In this document: positions 1 to 11,094 of the stretch, piece after piece | How the letters are laid out: each line of letters opens with the position of its first letter | How positions within the stretch are numbered: the first letter of the stretch is position 1 | Source: Siphonodentalium dalli | Lineage: Eukaryota; Mollusca; Scaphopoda; Gadilida; Siphonodentaliidae | Direction of reading: 5' to 3' | DNA length: 64,000 bases | Assembly: GCA_032622095.1 (NCBI GenBank) | Contig: CP136069.1 | Span: 39,902,194 to 39,966,193, forward strand | The notes under the pieces: generated by a model | Told to the model about the DNA's origin: nothing | Seen by the model: the letters and a program-made list of their open reading frames with translations, nothing else | Database searches by the model: none | Made by a program: the position numbers and the translations under genes

Positions 1-880
1 TATTATTATTATATAAAAAAAATCGCGGAAGTATCCGAAGTGTAAGTCACACGACCAATCAGCTCCATCGACGCAGTAAGTTAATTGATTTGCTTACCGG
101 TGACAGCGGTGGGTGGAGCTTGAAATAATTGCGCCAATCGCGTAACAAGTTAATAAATTACGTATACAAATATATATCACAGTCGCCGGTTAATTACCTT
201 TATACGATAAGTAGCGATCATAAAACTGTTTGAATGTGCTAGAATGTTAGATTATATAACGAATAATGGTGGCTAAAATGTACTTTGAAGCGATAAAAGT
301 TGTGTGAAATGAGATTAATTTATACAGAAATGCAATGAGCGAGCGGAATTCGAGCGAAACTAAATTGAACTGTTTCTGAAAGAATGCAAGTTGGGCGTTG
401 GCTTCTTCGTTGTATGGTACACATTTCGGAAGCTAGTTTATACACTAGTCTCATTCCGTTGTGCGATATAGGGGTACAATTAAACACAAATGGGGTTTGA
501 TTAAACAGGTGATGGTTATTATACTGGTACATGCATCATGATGGCTTATATTCGTCACAATAATGTTCCTGTCTGTTTCTTCTCACGAAACATTTTGTGT
601 GGAGAAGTGCACGACTGCGAACCGTTTGCTAAAATCCTTCCAGTCAAGATACGATCAGTGCGTAAACAAAAGAATTAACTCGAATACATAACAGACTGTC
701 GAAACTACAATAATTATTAATTAGGCATGCGCTTTGGCATAACAACATTTTTTTTAAATTGAAGGCTAGCCGGGCTTTGTTTTCAGTTTGTGTTTGTTGT
801 TCGTTTTTTTTTTCCGTTTTATTTTATGTTTTGATGGCAGATATTGACTTTCTAGAGAGGAAGTTTTTAATTGTTATTAG
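1..880. other. Stretch without recognised gene
   Basis: AT-rich DNA with only short open frames on either strand and no exon-like splice-bounded frame that I could support. There is a T-rich tract near 810-825. I see no family-level similarity to the other repeats of the window. Confidence 0.5.
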
Positions 881-904
881 CCTAGAAAAATACAATGATT
901 GCCT

Positions 905-1150
905 CTAATAAAGAGCGTCCATGTTTTTGTCGCGTTAGACAATAAAGAGTGTCCTCAATTAAGAACGTGATCTATTTCGAGATGTCATGGGTGATTTTGT
1001 ATGTGGTATTGTGACATTTATATATAAAGAGCGGCCATGCTTCCGTCTCTCAAAAGCGATAGACAATAAAGAGCTTTCTAAATTGCGAACTGTGTTGTCT
1101 TTTTGGAGGTACTTAATAATGGTGATCTGTATTTGGCATGGTGACATTCG
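905..1150 (+). repeat. Two-unit tandem repeat with AATAAAGAGCG motif
   Basis: Two units of about 118 bp lie head to tail. Each carries an AATAAAGAGYG-like motif twice (near 907, 942, 1023 and 1066) and a shared block ending in GTGACATT. The same AATAAAGAGCG word also sits inside the TTAA MITE family at 4724, 21427 and (inverted) 42926, so this may be a diverged relative of the interior of that MITE. Confidence 0.55.
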
Positions 1151-1950
1151 AATATTTGAATAATTGAGAACTTGGAAATAACTTACAACGAACAACAAAT
1201 GAAACACCTGATAGATAGTTCCGCCTGGTGTTTTATAACATTTGGGAGCTTCTTATGACAAAGTTAATGCGATAGTCTGCTGCCATGCATTATTACCACT
1301 CACTATGGATCCATTGTATAGTGCAAACAATTTCGCCGGTTGACACTGCATGATGAATAGTCACTGAATGACTCTCAAATTTAGCACTATAGTAGGATTG
1401 ATTCAACAAACCAAACACGCGACGGCATGTCATCAATTTCTGCAAAAACAACTATCAGATGCGATACTAATAACTTTATTAATGATCTGCTATACGGTAA
1501 TGACTTCCAAAGTGAACCACGCTATCTTAATTTACTGAAATAACTCATCGCATAGCGATGCAATCTATATATACACCGAGCGCGCACACAGAATTTGCAT
1601 TTTATTATCGGCTGACTACGATTACGTAATCGTAGTCGGCACAATATAAACTCCGGCTCCGAATCTGTGTTTTTAATTTGTTCGCCCACAACTACGTCAT
1701 TCGTAGTTTAATCACGGAAATCTCCGAATATCGGTGATGGTATTATTTATTAATTTCTCGGCTTATTTATTATGCGATCGGAATGGAACTTGGGTCATTT
1801 TAATCACAACAGGTAGGGCTTTCCAATTGCGTTTGGTAGTTTCTAGACCGAATAAATCCTTTAAGAAAAACAAAATAATGCTAACCACTGTCAACTATGG
1901 TCTAAAATTTCCCAAAACGTGTTATTTATCAAAATGTTGTTCAACAAAAT
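1151..1950. other. Stretch without gene; contains a short perfect palindrome
   Basis: No exon is supported. At 1614-1637 there is a perfect 24-bp palindrome built on GACTACGATTAC and its complement, followed at about 1690 by a second short inverted repeat using the same ACTACG word. No function is inferred. Confidence 0.5.
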
Positions 1951-1954
1951 TTGG

Positions 1955-2760
1955 CCTATTGTCAACATAAAGCCACTTGATTTAAGAATTATCCACCTTC
2001 ATCTGCAATTAGGTAGGTTTGACAAATATTTTCCAGGCGGAAAAAAGTACATATCTCGAGAAATAACAGATTTCAAAAACAGATATCTGATCACTCTGAG
2101 CTTTGATGAGTGGGTTCCTTGACTTGAATCAAATACTTTTATCCCCGAAGCCCAGGGGGGGGGGGTGAAAAAATTTCTTCCGGCACGTATGCCGGGGTGG
2201 GTGGGTGGTCAAAGCCACCAACAAGCAATTTTTTCCGCAACTAAAAAACAAATTTCCTGCTTGTTTTTAGTGTTTTGGCAATGAGTTGGGCTTCAAAACC
2301 ACTTTGAATCAGTTTGAATGAGAGAAATAATGTAATTCTAACTGGTAAACTGACTGCAGGCAGTTATCGTGTTGTATTTTGTTGCAAATTTTGAAATCCA
2401 AGATGGCCGCTGGCAGCCATGTTTTTTTGGCCGAATGACCTCAATGTCCATGTTAACATCCATGATAAATAGTATGCACAGAAATTCATATACAGCTTTT
2501 TACAGTGAATTTCCCCCCGCAAATCTCTGTTTTAGTGTTAAAAGGGGGGGTGGGTGTCAAAAAATGGTCGGAAAAAACTGCCGAAAACGGAAAAAAATTT
2601 GGCGGTGGGGGTGGGTGGGTACAAAAAATGATCGAAAGGGAAAAAATGCCATACGTGCCTGAAATTTTTTTCCGACCCCCCCCCCCTGCGAAGCCAAAGA
2701 AATAGTATTTAGGGGTGTTTAATCGAATAATGCATCTTAAATTCAATGAGATCAGAAACT
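1955..2760 (+). repeat. Degenerate copy of the 'ACTCAATCCGA' TTAA-MITE, interrupted by a hAT-like MITE
   Basis: The blocks 1955-2152 and 2696-2760 match successive internal parts of the complete copies at 9652-10128 and 61123-61491: the 'acttgattt...attatcca' block, the 'gagctttgatgagtgggttcc' block, then 'aaagaaatagta'. The copy is cut between 'cgaagcc' and 'aaagaaatag' by the insertion at 2153-2688. The outer ends are worn. Confidence 0.7.
2153..2688. mobile_element. Non-autonomous hAT-like MITE with G-rich tips
   Basis: The ends are CAGGGGGGGGGG and its complement CCCCCCCCCCTG, followed inward by AAAAAATTTC and a GGCACGTATG-like block on both sides. The flanks are the exact 7-bp repeat CGAAGCC (2146-2152 and 2689-2695). 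Removing the element rebuilds the reading order of the host repeat. CAG...CTG tips are typical of hAT elements, but hAT normally makes 8-bp duplications, so the superfamily is inferred. The short frames in it are low-complexity translations of G/C runs, not genes. Confidence 0.75.
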
Positions 2761-3629
2761 AATGAGAATATTGGAAGGACCGCTTAGAAAAATATTTCAG
2801 TGATGAAGATTGGAAAACTATTTACTTATAGCCTTATCAAATAACTGATGAGGCCAAATAAAAAAGTACCTTCGTTTCCTGTAACAGAGGGGATAAAATT
2901 AGGGTAGGGAGGGGGGTAAACCTCTTCTTTTTTTCAAATTCCCATAACACACAAGGTAACAGCCCTTAATGTATTGTAGATACAGATATACTATGTAAAA
3001 ATGTATATAGTCTATCAAGATATAATATTGTAATGAACTTGCAAGGCACTTTTTTTATATTCTTTTATTTAAGTTTTTATTTAGCATATATGACCTGGCA
3101 ATAACAGGAGCCAGACTGCTCTTTGTACAAATCTCGCATATAGGAGTGTCTGTCTTGAATCTTTTGTCTTAGGGAAGCTTTCAACACACCACTACCTTCC
3201 CCACATTGGACACAAAAATACTAAGTCAATACCTCTATAAAACTGATATAGACATTATTCTCGTAGTTGAAATTATTATTTACAAATTACAGTCAGGACT
3301 ATTATATATGATTGATTCTTGGTATAATTTAGTACATGCATGTAGAATTAAGTAGTTATTCCATAATAACATGTTGCGTTAAAGCATGAGTGAACAATAT
3401 TGACCTGCTAAAAATATTCCCACCTCCCTGCACCTTCCCACAAATCATCAATGTTTCATCCACTTTTCATACTGGGGTTACATGCTTCAGTGCCTAACTA
3501 TAAGAAAATTTAACAACAGATTGTTGAGAATTTGTATGAAATAATCAATTGTCATATATGTCCAAAGCCATTTAATTTCTATTAATCAACACCCCCCAAA
3601 CATATCAAATTGAGTTAATAAACATATAA
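2761..3629. other. Stretch without recognised gene
   Basis: AT-rich sequence with scattered stops in all frames. No splice-bounded frame, tandem repeat or inverted repeat of note was found. Confidence 0.4.
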
Positions 3630-4044
3630 GAGGGAGGTCAAGTGACCAATTTTGAATGGGGAATTCCATGCAAATCTGCGGAGCAAAAGTTACAGAGTTG
3701 CACAATCTTCTGAGTGTGACTTGATGTGGTATTGAAAACAACAGGTATGTATCTGGCGGGTCCGCTTGGAACTTGTTCCATTATAATGTTGGTGTATTGA
3801 ATTTTTAATTTTATACAAATTTGATTTTTCAAATGTAGGTCAAGTGATGTAATTCCAGTAAAAAATTCTCAAAAATATATTTATTGCAAAATTTATAATT
3901 TACCAAGCGGACCCGCCAGATAAATACCTGTTGTTTCCAATACCACCTCAAGTCACACTCAGAAGTATGTGCAACTCTATAACTTTTGCTCCGCATATTT
4001 GCTTGGAAATCCCCATTTAAAATTGTTCACTTGACCTCCACCTT
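3630..4044. repeat. Foldback element, ~415 bp
   Basis: Arms of about 150 bp are inverted copies of each other. The outer words are GGTCAAGTGACCAATTTT on the left and the complement type 'aaaattgttcacttgacc' on the right. The inner words are 'tggcgggtccgcttgg' and 'ccaagcggacccgcca'. The arms differ by scattered substitutions, so it is not recent. A clear target duplication is not visible. The short minus-strand frame inside the left arm is not a gene. Confidence 0.75.
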
Positions 4045-4247
4045 AATTAGGCTAATGACTCATTGAATTGAAATCAGCAACTTAAACTAATAGACTGGAA
4101 GAATAAAGTCAATTTGAGAGAATGAGATTGGTAATTTTCAGACTGTAAAATGGGAACTTTTGAATTTTTTTTATTTTGCAAATAAAAAGTTTACGGGGGC
4201 CATCTAGCGAATGGGGGAGGGTTACCGGAAACAAGGTATTTTTTTTT

Positions 4248-4540
4248 ATGCCTGATACAAGTCTTCAAACTTTTCAATATAAAATTATTCAAAATATAAT
4301 CTATACCAACTCAAAACTATTTAAGTGTAAACTTTCAGATACTGAATTGTGTACATTTTGTGGAAATACGTAAGAGACCATTTTACACATTTTCTTTGAA
4401 TGTGCAGTCTCAAAGTCAATACTGCTTGAATTTCAAGACCATTTAAAAGATTCATGTAATATCGCTTCACAATTTACACTAGAATTTGTAATCTTAGGTT
4501 TTCTAAAAGACAGCCGACTGCAATACAGCAATACTTGATA
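4248..4540 (+). pseudogene. LINE reverse-transcriptase C-terminal fragment (dead)
   Basis: Translation of the plus strand from about 4248 gives a typical end of a non-LTR reverse transcriptase ORF: a 'FQYKIIQNIIYTN' block, then LCTFCGN, then after an in-frame TAA at 4371-4373 'ETILHIFFEC'. The Cys-x2-Cys followed by His and Cys fits the small zinc-binding motif at the C-terminus of L1/Tad-like LINE proteins. No upstream polymerase motifs survive, so it is a 5'-truncated or decayed remnant. The clade assignment is inferred. Confidence 0.65.
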
Positions 4541-4723
4541 TATGTCTTCTTTTATATAAGAGGTATATATATTCATGTAAAATGAAGCCTATTAATCCCT
4601 CACTCCAAGGATTCATGGATCAAATCGGGAATTACAAAGCCATAGAAACTTATTTCCCTGCCAATCCAGATTTGAAGAAAGAAATTTGTTTTCGTGAAAG
4701 ATAGAATATGATAGAAAATCTTC

Positions 4724-5225
4724 TTAAAGGTACAGTTGGCCTTGGCGGTGGGTATCCTGTGAAAATATTTCCACACGTCAAAAACCGCCACAAACAGAAA
4801 GAACATCAAAATGTAGACATACTTTGTCCGTATACAAATAAGAAATATCGTATAAACAGTATGTTATTGTCATATGTTTGACCATTGTTATGTAAACAAA
4901 AGCATAAAAAGTTACTTTTCTGGCGTTTGTTTATATTATGATGGTAAACATAAAGAGCGTTCTTTGTTGGTGAATTCCCGATAGGGAGCTAATAAAGAGC
5001 GTTTATGCCATTTGAGTGTGATTAGCCAGTAGCGTTGTGCTGTGTTCTGTAACACAATCAGGCTCTTGCTTAGGTAAAATATAGTATGTCTTTATGGTAA
5101 CATGCTGTTTACGCGATGGTCATGGTATATATGGACGAAACTGTATGCGTTTTAATGTTTTTCTGTTTACGGTGTTTGGCACACATATGAATATTTTCGA
5201 CAATTAAGGCCAACCGTGCCTTTAA
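4724..5225 (+). mobile_element. TTAA-flanked MITE, family A copy 1
   Basis: About 500 bp between two TTAA sites, with terminal inverted repeats of the type AAGGTACAGTTGGCCTT and AAGGCCAACCGTGCCTT. Copies 2 (21427-21927) and 3 (42926-43427, inverted) match along the whole length. No transposase is encoded. TTAA target use is known for piggyBac and Kolobok elements, and the sequence does not decide which. Confidence 0.85.
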
Positions 5226-5583
5226 ACACTCTAATATTTGTAGATTTTAAAAAGGTGCCTATGCTTCAAAAATTAAACCCTAAATGGTAATTGATAAGAG
5301 CAAATATAGTAACTGAATTCTACATCATATATCACAGCGTAGGTGCACGGAAAGGTGTCTGGGAGCCACTCAATGTGCCTTCTGACCTCCCTCCTGGGAT
5401 ATCATGCAATCAGTTTCAAAGATTTCTGCGAACCTGTTGTATGTGGTCTAGGATGGGGGTTTGGAAGTCTCTCAGAGTGGTCCCTGACTATTTTTGCCAA
5501 ATTAATATGATCCCATGCATCCCCAAATGAGACATACCCAGACATAAATTAGTATTTTTATATTCTACTCCCACCAATACCAT
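5226..5583. other. Stretch without firm gene
   Basis: An open plus-strand frame of 79 codons (5291-5530) exists here. It has no domain I recognise, no convincing splice borders and no homologous copy in the window. It may be the wreck of a repeat-borne ORF. Confidence 0.3.
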
Positions 5584-5983
5584 TTAACCCTTTACCCAAC
5601 AAACCGGCCAAAACCGGCCAAATAAAGCTTCAACAGCCTAAAATATCTTCGGTCTTTCTCAATAGAACCATACAAATATGGGTATCATTGGAACCGGCTC
5701 CTTGACCACATTGTGATAGTTACAGTTATGCCCTGTGCCAATGCATTCTCTTATATATGCGAGTCGACCATAGGTCGCCTCGCATATATAAGAGAATGCA
5801 TTGGCCTAAAAAAAATCTTTTTTTAACACTTTTTACCATTTTTTCTTACATTCTTTAACAATTTTATAATTTTTAATGTGTTAAGCCAATGCATTCTCTT
5901 ATATATGCGAGGCGACCTATGGTCGACTCGCATATATAAGAGAATGCATTGGCACAGGGCCATTCTGTTGGGTAAAGTGTTAA
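5584..5983 (+). mobile_element. TTAA-flanked MITE, family B copy 1 (twin-palindrome MITE)
   Basis: A 400-bp element from TTAACCCTTTACCCAACA to its near-complement ending in TTAA. Just inside each end is a 69-bp almost perfect palindrome that starts GCCAATGCATTCTC and ends GAGAATGCATTGGC. The left and right palindromes are inverted copies of each other (core GTCGACCATAGGTCGCC versus its complement). The AT-rich centre has no ORF. Full or partial copies recur at 34572, 48428, 54193, 55496/57864 and 63286. Confidence 0.9.
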
Positions 5984-6089
5984 CAAAGAGAGACATAACT
6001 CACCCCAGACTATATAAACAAATTGACACATCACTGATTATATAATTTATTTGTTCATGTACTCGAGATGTTATTATATATTGAGATCT

Positions 6090-6800
6090 GAAATAAAAAT
6101 TATAAAAAAAAAAAAATAGTTTCATATATTTGAAGATATCTCTAAATATTTAAATACATCACATAAAACCCATGTTATATCATTAAAAAGCCATTACATA
6201 TTTCCTTATCTCTCATAAGTTATGAATAGGCGGCTTTAGGTGCATGCAAATTAGTTACATATCACTTGGCATCGCGCCAACAAAATGACCGCGTGTCTTT
6301 ACATTGATTCAGGCGGATTAATATTATTTCGAAAGCTGCGCATGACACAAACACAGATGATGCAAAATTATTGCTTTGTTCATTAAAGTTAAATTCTTAT
6401 CCAACTTTGTTGCACTAGCAAAAATAGACACAAAAAAAAAAGATTCAAATTGGGGGACTATATTTTCCATAGCCAGCCCCAGAGCGCGCAATACTGTCGT
6501 GTACGGTTGTGAAGTGTAATCGTGTACATTTTGCTGATTCTTTTAAGGATTTTGATTTGGTAAAATTTAAAAAGGCATAATACTCTAGTTTTTTTTCTTG
6601 TGATACACTCGATCTTCAACTTGTTATGTTGGGATATAAGATTTTATGAAACTTGTTTCATAAAATCTTATATCCCAATGTAACTCGTTGGAGATCCTCT
6701 ATATATTATTTGGGACATATCTGCAGAGATATTGCAACTTAATATGATATCTCTAAATAAATTAGAGATATCGCCAATTGACTTATAAATATCTCCACAT
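6090..6800. repeat. AT-rich repeat with short hairpins
   Basis: Contains repeated AGATATCTCTAAATA-type blocks (6130, 6745) that recur at 7800-7860. A perfect hairpin lies at 6629-6678: 24-bp arms, TTGGGATATAAG at the outside, 2-nt loop, with imperfect pairing continuing outward. The block around 6190-6500 ('ccattacatatttcc' to 'gggggactatattttc') recurs at 51850-52980, where it is split by a hAT-like element. Confidence 0.6.
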
Positions 6801-7560
6801 TATTTGGAGTTCTCTATCTTCTCTTTGAATGAGTACTTAAATCCATAAGGCCTGAAATATACCTTTGTTTCCAATAACCTGACCGACCCTATTTGTATTT
6901 TTGAGGAGTTACTAGCTGATGAGTAGTTACTTGATTGGCTGTTTTTTAACTGATATATCCCTACAAATGAACGAATGGGAATCCAGGGAGGAATCCAGGG
7001 AGAAATGTATGTTGGACAATGTGTTTCAATAAAATCAATAAAAATGAAAACTGTTGTGGCCGTTCGAAGAGGGGCATGCGGGTTACCAGAAAAACAGGTC
7101 AATTATTTTTTGGCCTTAATATAGTTCATGATAACTTAAGTTAAACTTGGAACATGAATTTTTTTTTCTATACAAGTAGCATATTATTAAACGACTTTCG
7201 TCATGTTTGAGAAATTAATCTGATCTGTGGGAAAGGTAGTCAAAATAAAACAACATAATCAGAATATGTGTATATGATATGACTTCAATTTTCCCATTTC
7301 CCTTCTTCATCTTATAACTGGATTTTTCAAAATAAAGACATGGTTTGTGAAAGAGTTGATTGTTTCTTTATACACTGTATTTACCAGCCTGTTGGTGTGG
7401 GGGGTAAAAATGGGGTGGGTGGGCATTATACTGTTAAAATAATTTGAATAATTGGAAGATATTGAAAAAAAGTAGTAAAACCCACCTTATTTTTTTCAGT
7501 CCTTAAGGTATTAGCGGAAACAAAGGTATTTTTTAGGCCTTATTGAACACATTCATTACT
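6801..7560. other. Stretch without gene; worn inverted element
   Basis: A 100-codon minus-strand frame (6800-7102) lacks recognisable features. Words such as GGAAACAAAGGTAT appear near 6855 (inverted) and 7518, suggesting worn ends of a dispersed repeat. No exon is supported. Confidence 0.35.
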
Positions 7561-7564
7561 GGAG

Positions 7565-7760
7565 CTTCCTGAAATTTTGCAAAAACCCTGTGCCAATGCA
7601 TTCTCTTTATATAAGAGATTGCATTGGCCTAACAATATTTACATTGACCGTGTAAATCATAATTCTCTTATGCGATGTTCATTATTGGGAGACTCGCATA
7701 TAAAGAGAATGGACTGGCGCAAGATTCTTAATTCTGCACCAGCTCATCTCCCGTCATGAA
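7565..7760 (+). repeat. Degenerate relative of the twin-palindrome MITE family
   Basis: The words 'ccctgtgccaatgcattctc', 'attgcattggcc' and 'gagactcgcatat' are recognisable in the order of family B, but with internal deletions. The outer sequences ('tggagcttcctgaaattt' and 'agctcatctcccgtcatg') match the worn copy at 58047-58323, so the two form a separate subfamily. Confidence 0.6.
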
Positions 7761-7860
7761 AGAAAGGAAGGGTATTCAGAGATAGTCACCAAATTATTTT
7801 ATCTCAAAATATTGGAAGATATCTTCAGTTATTTAGAGATATCTTCAAATATTTTGATAA

Positions 7861-8785
7861 TTTGGCTGCCTATATATGTGGAACATAACTGATGGAACTT
7901 GATTGATAAATTTAATCAAAAACATATTTTCACATGATAAAAAGATTTTGTCCTTTAACTCAGACACACCCCTGTGTGTAGTGAATCGACTGTTCTGCAT
8001 AAACGTCTACCGTCACACAAAAAAAATCAGAAACAAATACATATTTAATAGCTCTACTAAAAATCGGTGTGAAAATTTACAATCCAACAATGTTCGATTA
8101 ATATTTTTCTCGGGAATACGACATAAATAATAAGATGACAACCAATAAATTCTGTAAAAACTCACCTTAATCCGAAAAGCGTCTGCAAAAAGTGCTCAAG
8201 TCAGCATGCGCGCCGGCATTGGAATTGGTCCATTTTTTGGCGAAGGGGGTATTTTGGCGCACGTGTGTATCATGATCCCATTTCAATCCATAAGCATGTA
8301 GTCTGATTGACAGCCGTTGTGTTTCTTGGAGTCAGGTCTGCCCGGTCCCGTCTGGCTGCAAACATGCCACTTGGCTAATATTGCTGATATTGACATTCCT
8401 CGATGACATTGAACCAGTTTAGGGAACGTAGGATCATGTTTAGTAATTAATGTTATATAATGGTCGAAGCTGCATGGGGTTCACACAGACTGGGTTCACT
8501 GTAGGGTCATAATTGTGTTCCAGACGGGTTTCACATCAAGTGAAATTACAATCGGCGTAGTGTGTGTATATAAATCTTTATGTAACTGGAGAACACATTA
8601 CACGACACCATAAATTCCTGTCATACATTCAGAACAAAACCATAGTCAGAAATGGTAACGCCCTCAAGATCTTATTATTAGCCATATATACAATATAACA
8701 ACTTTAATGTGTGATTGTGAAAAATCTGTATGTACGCCTATGTAGTTGGTTATATGTGATATTTTTTTCTAATTTCATTTGACCG
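7861..8785. other. Stretch without recognised gene
   Basis: No splice-bounded frame is recognised. A locally GC-richer, CpG-containing patch at 8205-8280 could be regulatory, but nothing in the sequence proves it. Confidence 0.35.
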
Positions 8786-8985
8786 TATTACCACCTGATT
8801 TTAGAGACATCCATCTTCATCCGCACTTGTCCGAGACCCTCCGTTTGACCACCGTGCTTCTGGCCAAGTTCTGGGCCACATATTATACATATCTCGAAAA
8901 ATATAACAAACTTCAAAAATCGATATCTGATCTCTCTGAGCTTTGACGGGTGGGTTCCTCAACTCGAATCAAATATTGTTATCCT
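8786..8985 (+). repeat. Fragment of family C TTAA-MITE interior
   Basis: Matches the interior of the complete copies at 9652-10128 and 61123-61491 ('acctgattttagagacatcca', 'aatcgatatctgatc', 'gagctttgacgggtgg'), without either TIR. It is a truncated relic. Confidence 0.65.
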
Positions 8986-9354
8986 TCATCCCATTTTCCT
9001 CTCTTCTGATTGGCTGAGGGTGCGTCACATGGCGGGCCACAAATCACATGTTACCCTCGAGTGTTTTTGACCGCTCAGCGATTACCAATAAACATAGAAA
9101 TACGAAGAACTCAATGTGCAGAGATTCCCTCACAGCTCTCTAATAATTACCGAAAACACTCATTTTACAAACCCCACTGTTTCGTAACAACAGCAAACTG
9201 TGGTGTTTGCTAATTTGCATAATTGTTGTTTTTAATTTGCAATTAATGCACGCTTTATATATCATGTATAAATGGTGTTATAATGGACATAAATTCGTTA
9301 TAAGCTGTAATGTTCCTATTGGACCTTTTTATTTAAATAATGAATAATTCTAGA

Positions 9355-9650
9355 CGTGGCGACAGGGGGTATGGGGGTGTCTCACCCCAACTTTGGTCAA
9401 ACTTTTCAACAGTTGGAAATTTCATACCTGCCAAAAACATTAGTTGGAAATTTCACACCAACAATAGGACTGAATAGGTTGAAAATGATCTTGTAGTTTG
9501 ATTTTCAAACAATTTATTGGGGGGGGGGGGGTCATCAGTTGGAAATTTTCCAACCTTAGGGGGGGGGGGGGTGACATGTTGGAAATTTCCAACACTTGGA
9601 AAGCTTGTGTCCTGATCCCTCCCCGTGGCCAGTCAAAAACTGCTAGTTAA
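9355..9650. repeat. Short repeats of 'gttggaaatttc' with two G13 tracts
   Basis: The word GTTGGAAATTTC or close variants occurs several times between 9410 and 9600, interrupted by G-runs at about 9519-9531 and 9559-9571. Related sequence with the same 'ccccgtggcc...aactgctag' ending lies at 20020-20350, on the other side of the LINE insertion. Confidence 0.55.
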
Positions 9651-9651
9651 T

Positions 9652-10128
9652 TTAAAGGTACTCAATCCGATAAAACTCCTCTCAATTACTATTTCAATGG
9701 CTTCGGGGGTCAAAAACATTTGATTCGAGTCGAGGAAGTCACCCATCAAAGCTCAGATTTGTTAGATATCGATTTTAGAAATCTATTATTTTTCATTATC
9801 GGGAATACTATCTGGCCCAGAACTCAGTCAAAATTGCGTTAAAATTACCACTTGATTTTAGAGTTATCCATCCTTGTCTGTTTGAATAGATTTGGAGTAC
9901 ACATCCAGAGCAGATTACGGCAGTTATTAGTACTCATCTCGAGAACATAACAAATTTCAAAAATCAATATCTAATAACTCTGAGCTTTGTTTGATGGGTT
10001 CCTCGACTCGAATCAAATATTTTGTACCCCCAAAGCCAAAGAAATAGTAATATAGGACCCTCTGATCGGATTGTTGTTGTTGGAATCTGTTGAGATGGGG
10101 ACCCTCTTTACGGATTGAGTACCTTTAA
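9652..10128. mobile_element. TTAA-flanked MITE, family C copy (ACTCAATCCGA ends)
   Basis: Flanked by TTAA. Terminal inverted repeats are AAGGTACTCAATCCGA on the left and CGGATTGAGTACCTT on the right. The interior has inverted symmetry: 'ggcttcgggggtcaaaa' on the left against 'tttgtacccccaaagcc' on the right, and 'gattcgagtcgaggaa' against 'ttcctcgactcgaatc'. No ORF. The complete sister is at 61123-61491. Confidence 0.85.
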
Positions 10129-10404
10129 GCATAAATTAAGATATATTAGTACTGTAGTTCGTCATTTTGATCGCAAAAATGAATGATTTGTTGCTAAACA
10201 TGTAATATTATTAACCTGGGTAACTTTATCAAAATCCTCTCCAACCTCGGTAACTTTATCACAATTTCTGGAACATATAATAATAATAATAATATTTATA
10301 TAGCGCCTATCCCCCGCAAGGGGCCCTAAGCGCTTTACACATTATATAAATACACAAGAAATGCACATGGAAAATAATCAATAGATATGTGGAATTATAT
10401 ATAA

Positions 10405-10971
10405 TCAGATTTTGTTAGTTTTCTTTGTGTCGGGGTAGCGTCGTCGGAATATGTGAGTTTTTAAAGCAGATCGAAAATCGGTTAGCAAGCAAGATTGTCG
10501 CATTTCATTTGGTAGAGAGTTCCAAATGTCGGGACAGGCTACAGAGAAAGCTCTGTCGCCGACGGTCAAAAGATTTGCACCTTGAGGGCAAAGAAGGGAC
10601 GATTCACCAGAACGAAGTGTTCGCCGGGGAGTGTATGGATATATCAGACTGTTAATATATTCGGGAAGGGATTCAGAGACAAACATCCGACGGAAACCAA
10701 ATGTTGCTATTTTGAATTGTATCCGATCTTTGATAGGTAGCCAGTGAAGGTCGGCGTGTATGGTTGTTACGCTACAGCCTTTCCTTCTTCGGAGTACAAT
10801 TCTGGCGGCGGTGTTCTGCAAGCGTTGAAGTCTGTTGATTTGCGAATCGGGGAGCCGGAATAATAATATGTTAAAGTAGTCTAGACGACTCATAACAAAC
10901 GAAGCAACAAGTTTTTTTGCTGCGTCAACAGTGAGATATTTGCGGACCTGGCCAAGGCGTCGCAGTTCCAA
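10405..10971 (-). pseudogene. LINE reverse transcriptase, C-terminal part (downstream of insertion)
   Basis: About 188 codons continuing the reverse transcriptase after the thumb: 'LRRLGQVRKYL', 'SRLDYFNILLFRLP', 'LQNTAARIVLRRRK', 'LHWLPIKDRIQFKI', 'GDRAFSVACPDIWNSLP'. These blocks are standard for the C-terminus of CR1/L2/Jockey-type ORF2 proteins. There is no initiation codon of its own; its true upstream half lies 6 kb away at 17010-17263. The frame rejoins exactly if the insert and one AAA target copy are removed. Confidence 0.9.
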
Positions 10972-11094
10972 ATAGACTGGTGCGAGTCAAGAACAATCTA
11001 AAAAAAATTGCTGTCAAACTTTTCAGAATGTTTTTGGATAGAATGATCATTACTCTTCAAAATAAAAAAATGGGCCACCTTGAAAATGTCCTTG

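Noticed and set aside
905-1080. AATAAA words as polyadenylation signals of a gene
   Set aside because: They are part of a repeated AATAAAGAGCG word that also lies inside MITEs; no gene ends nearby.
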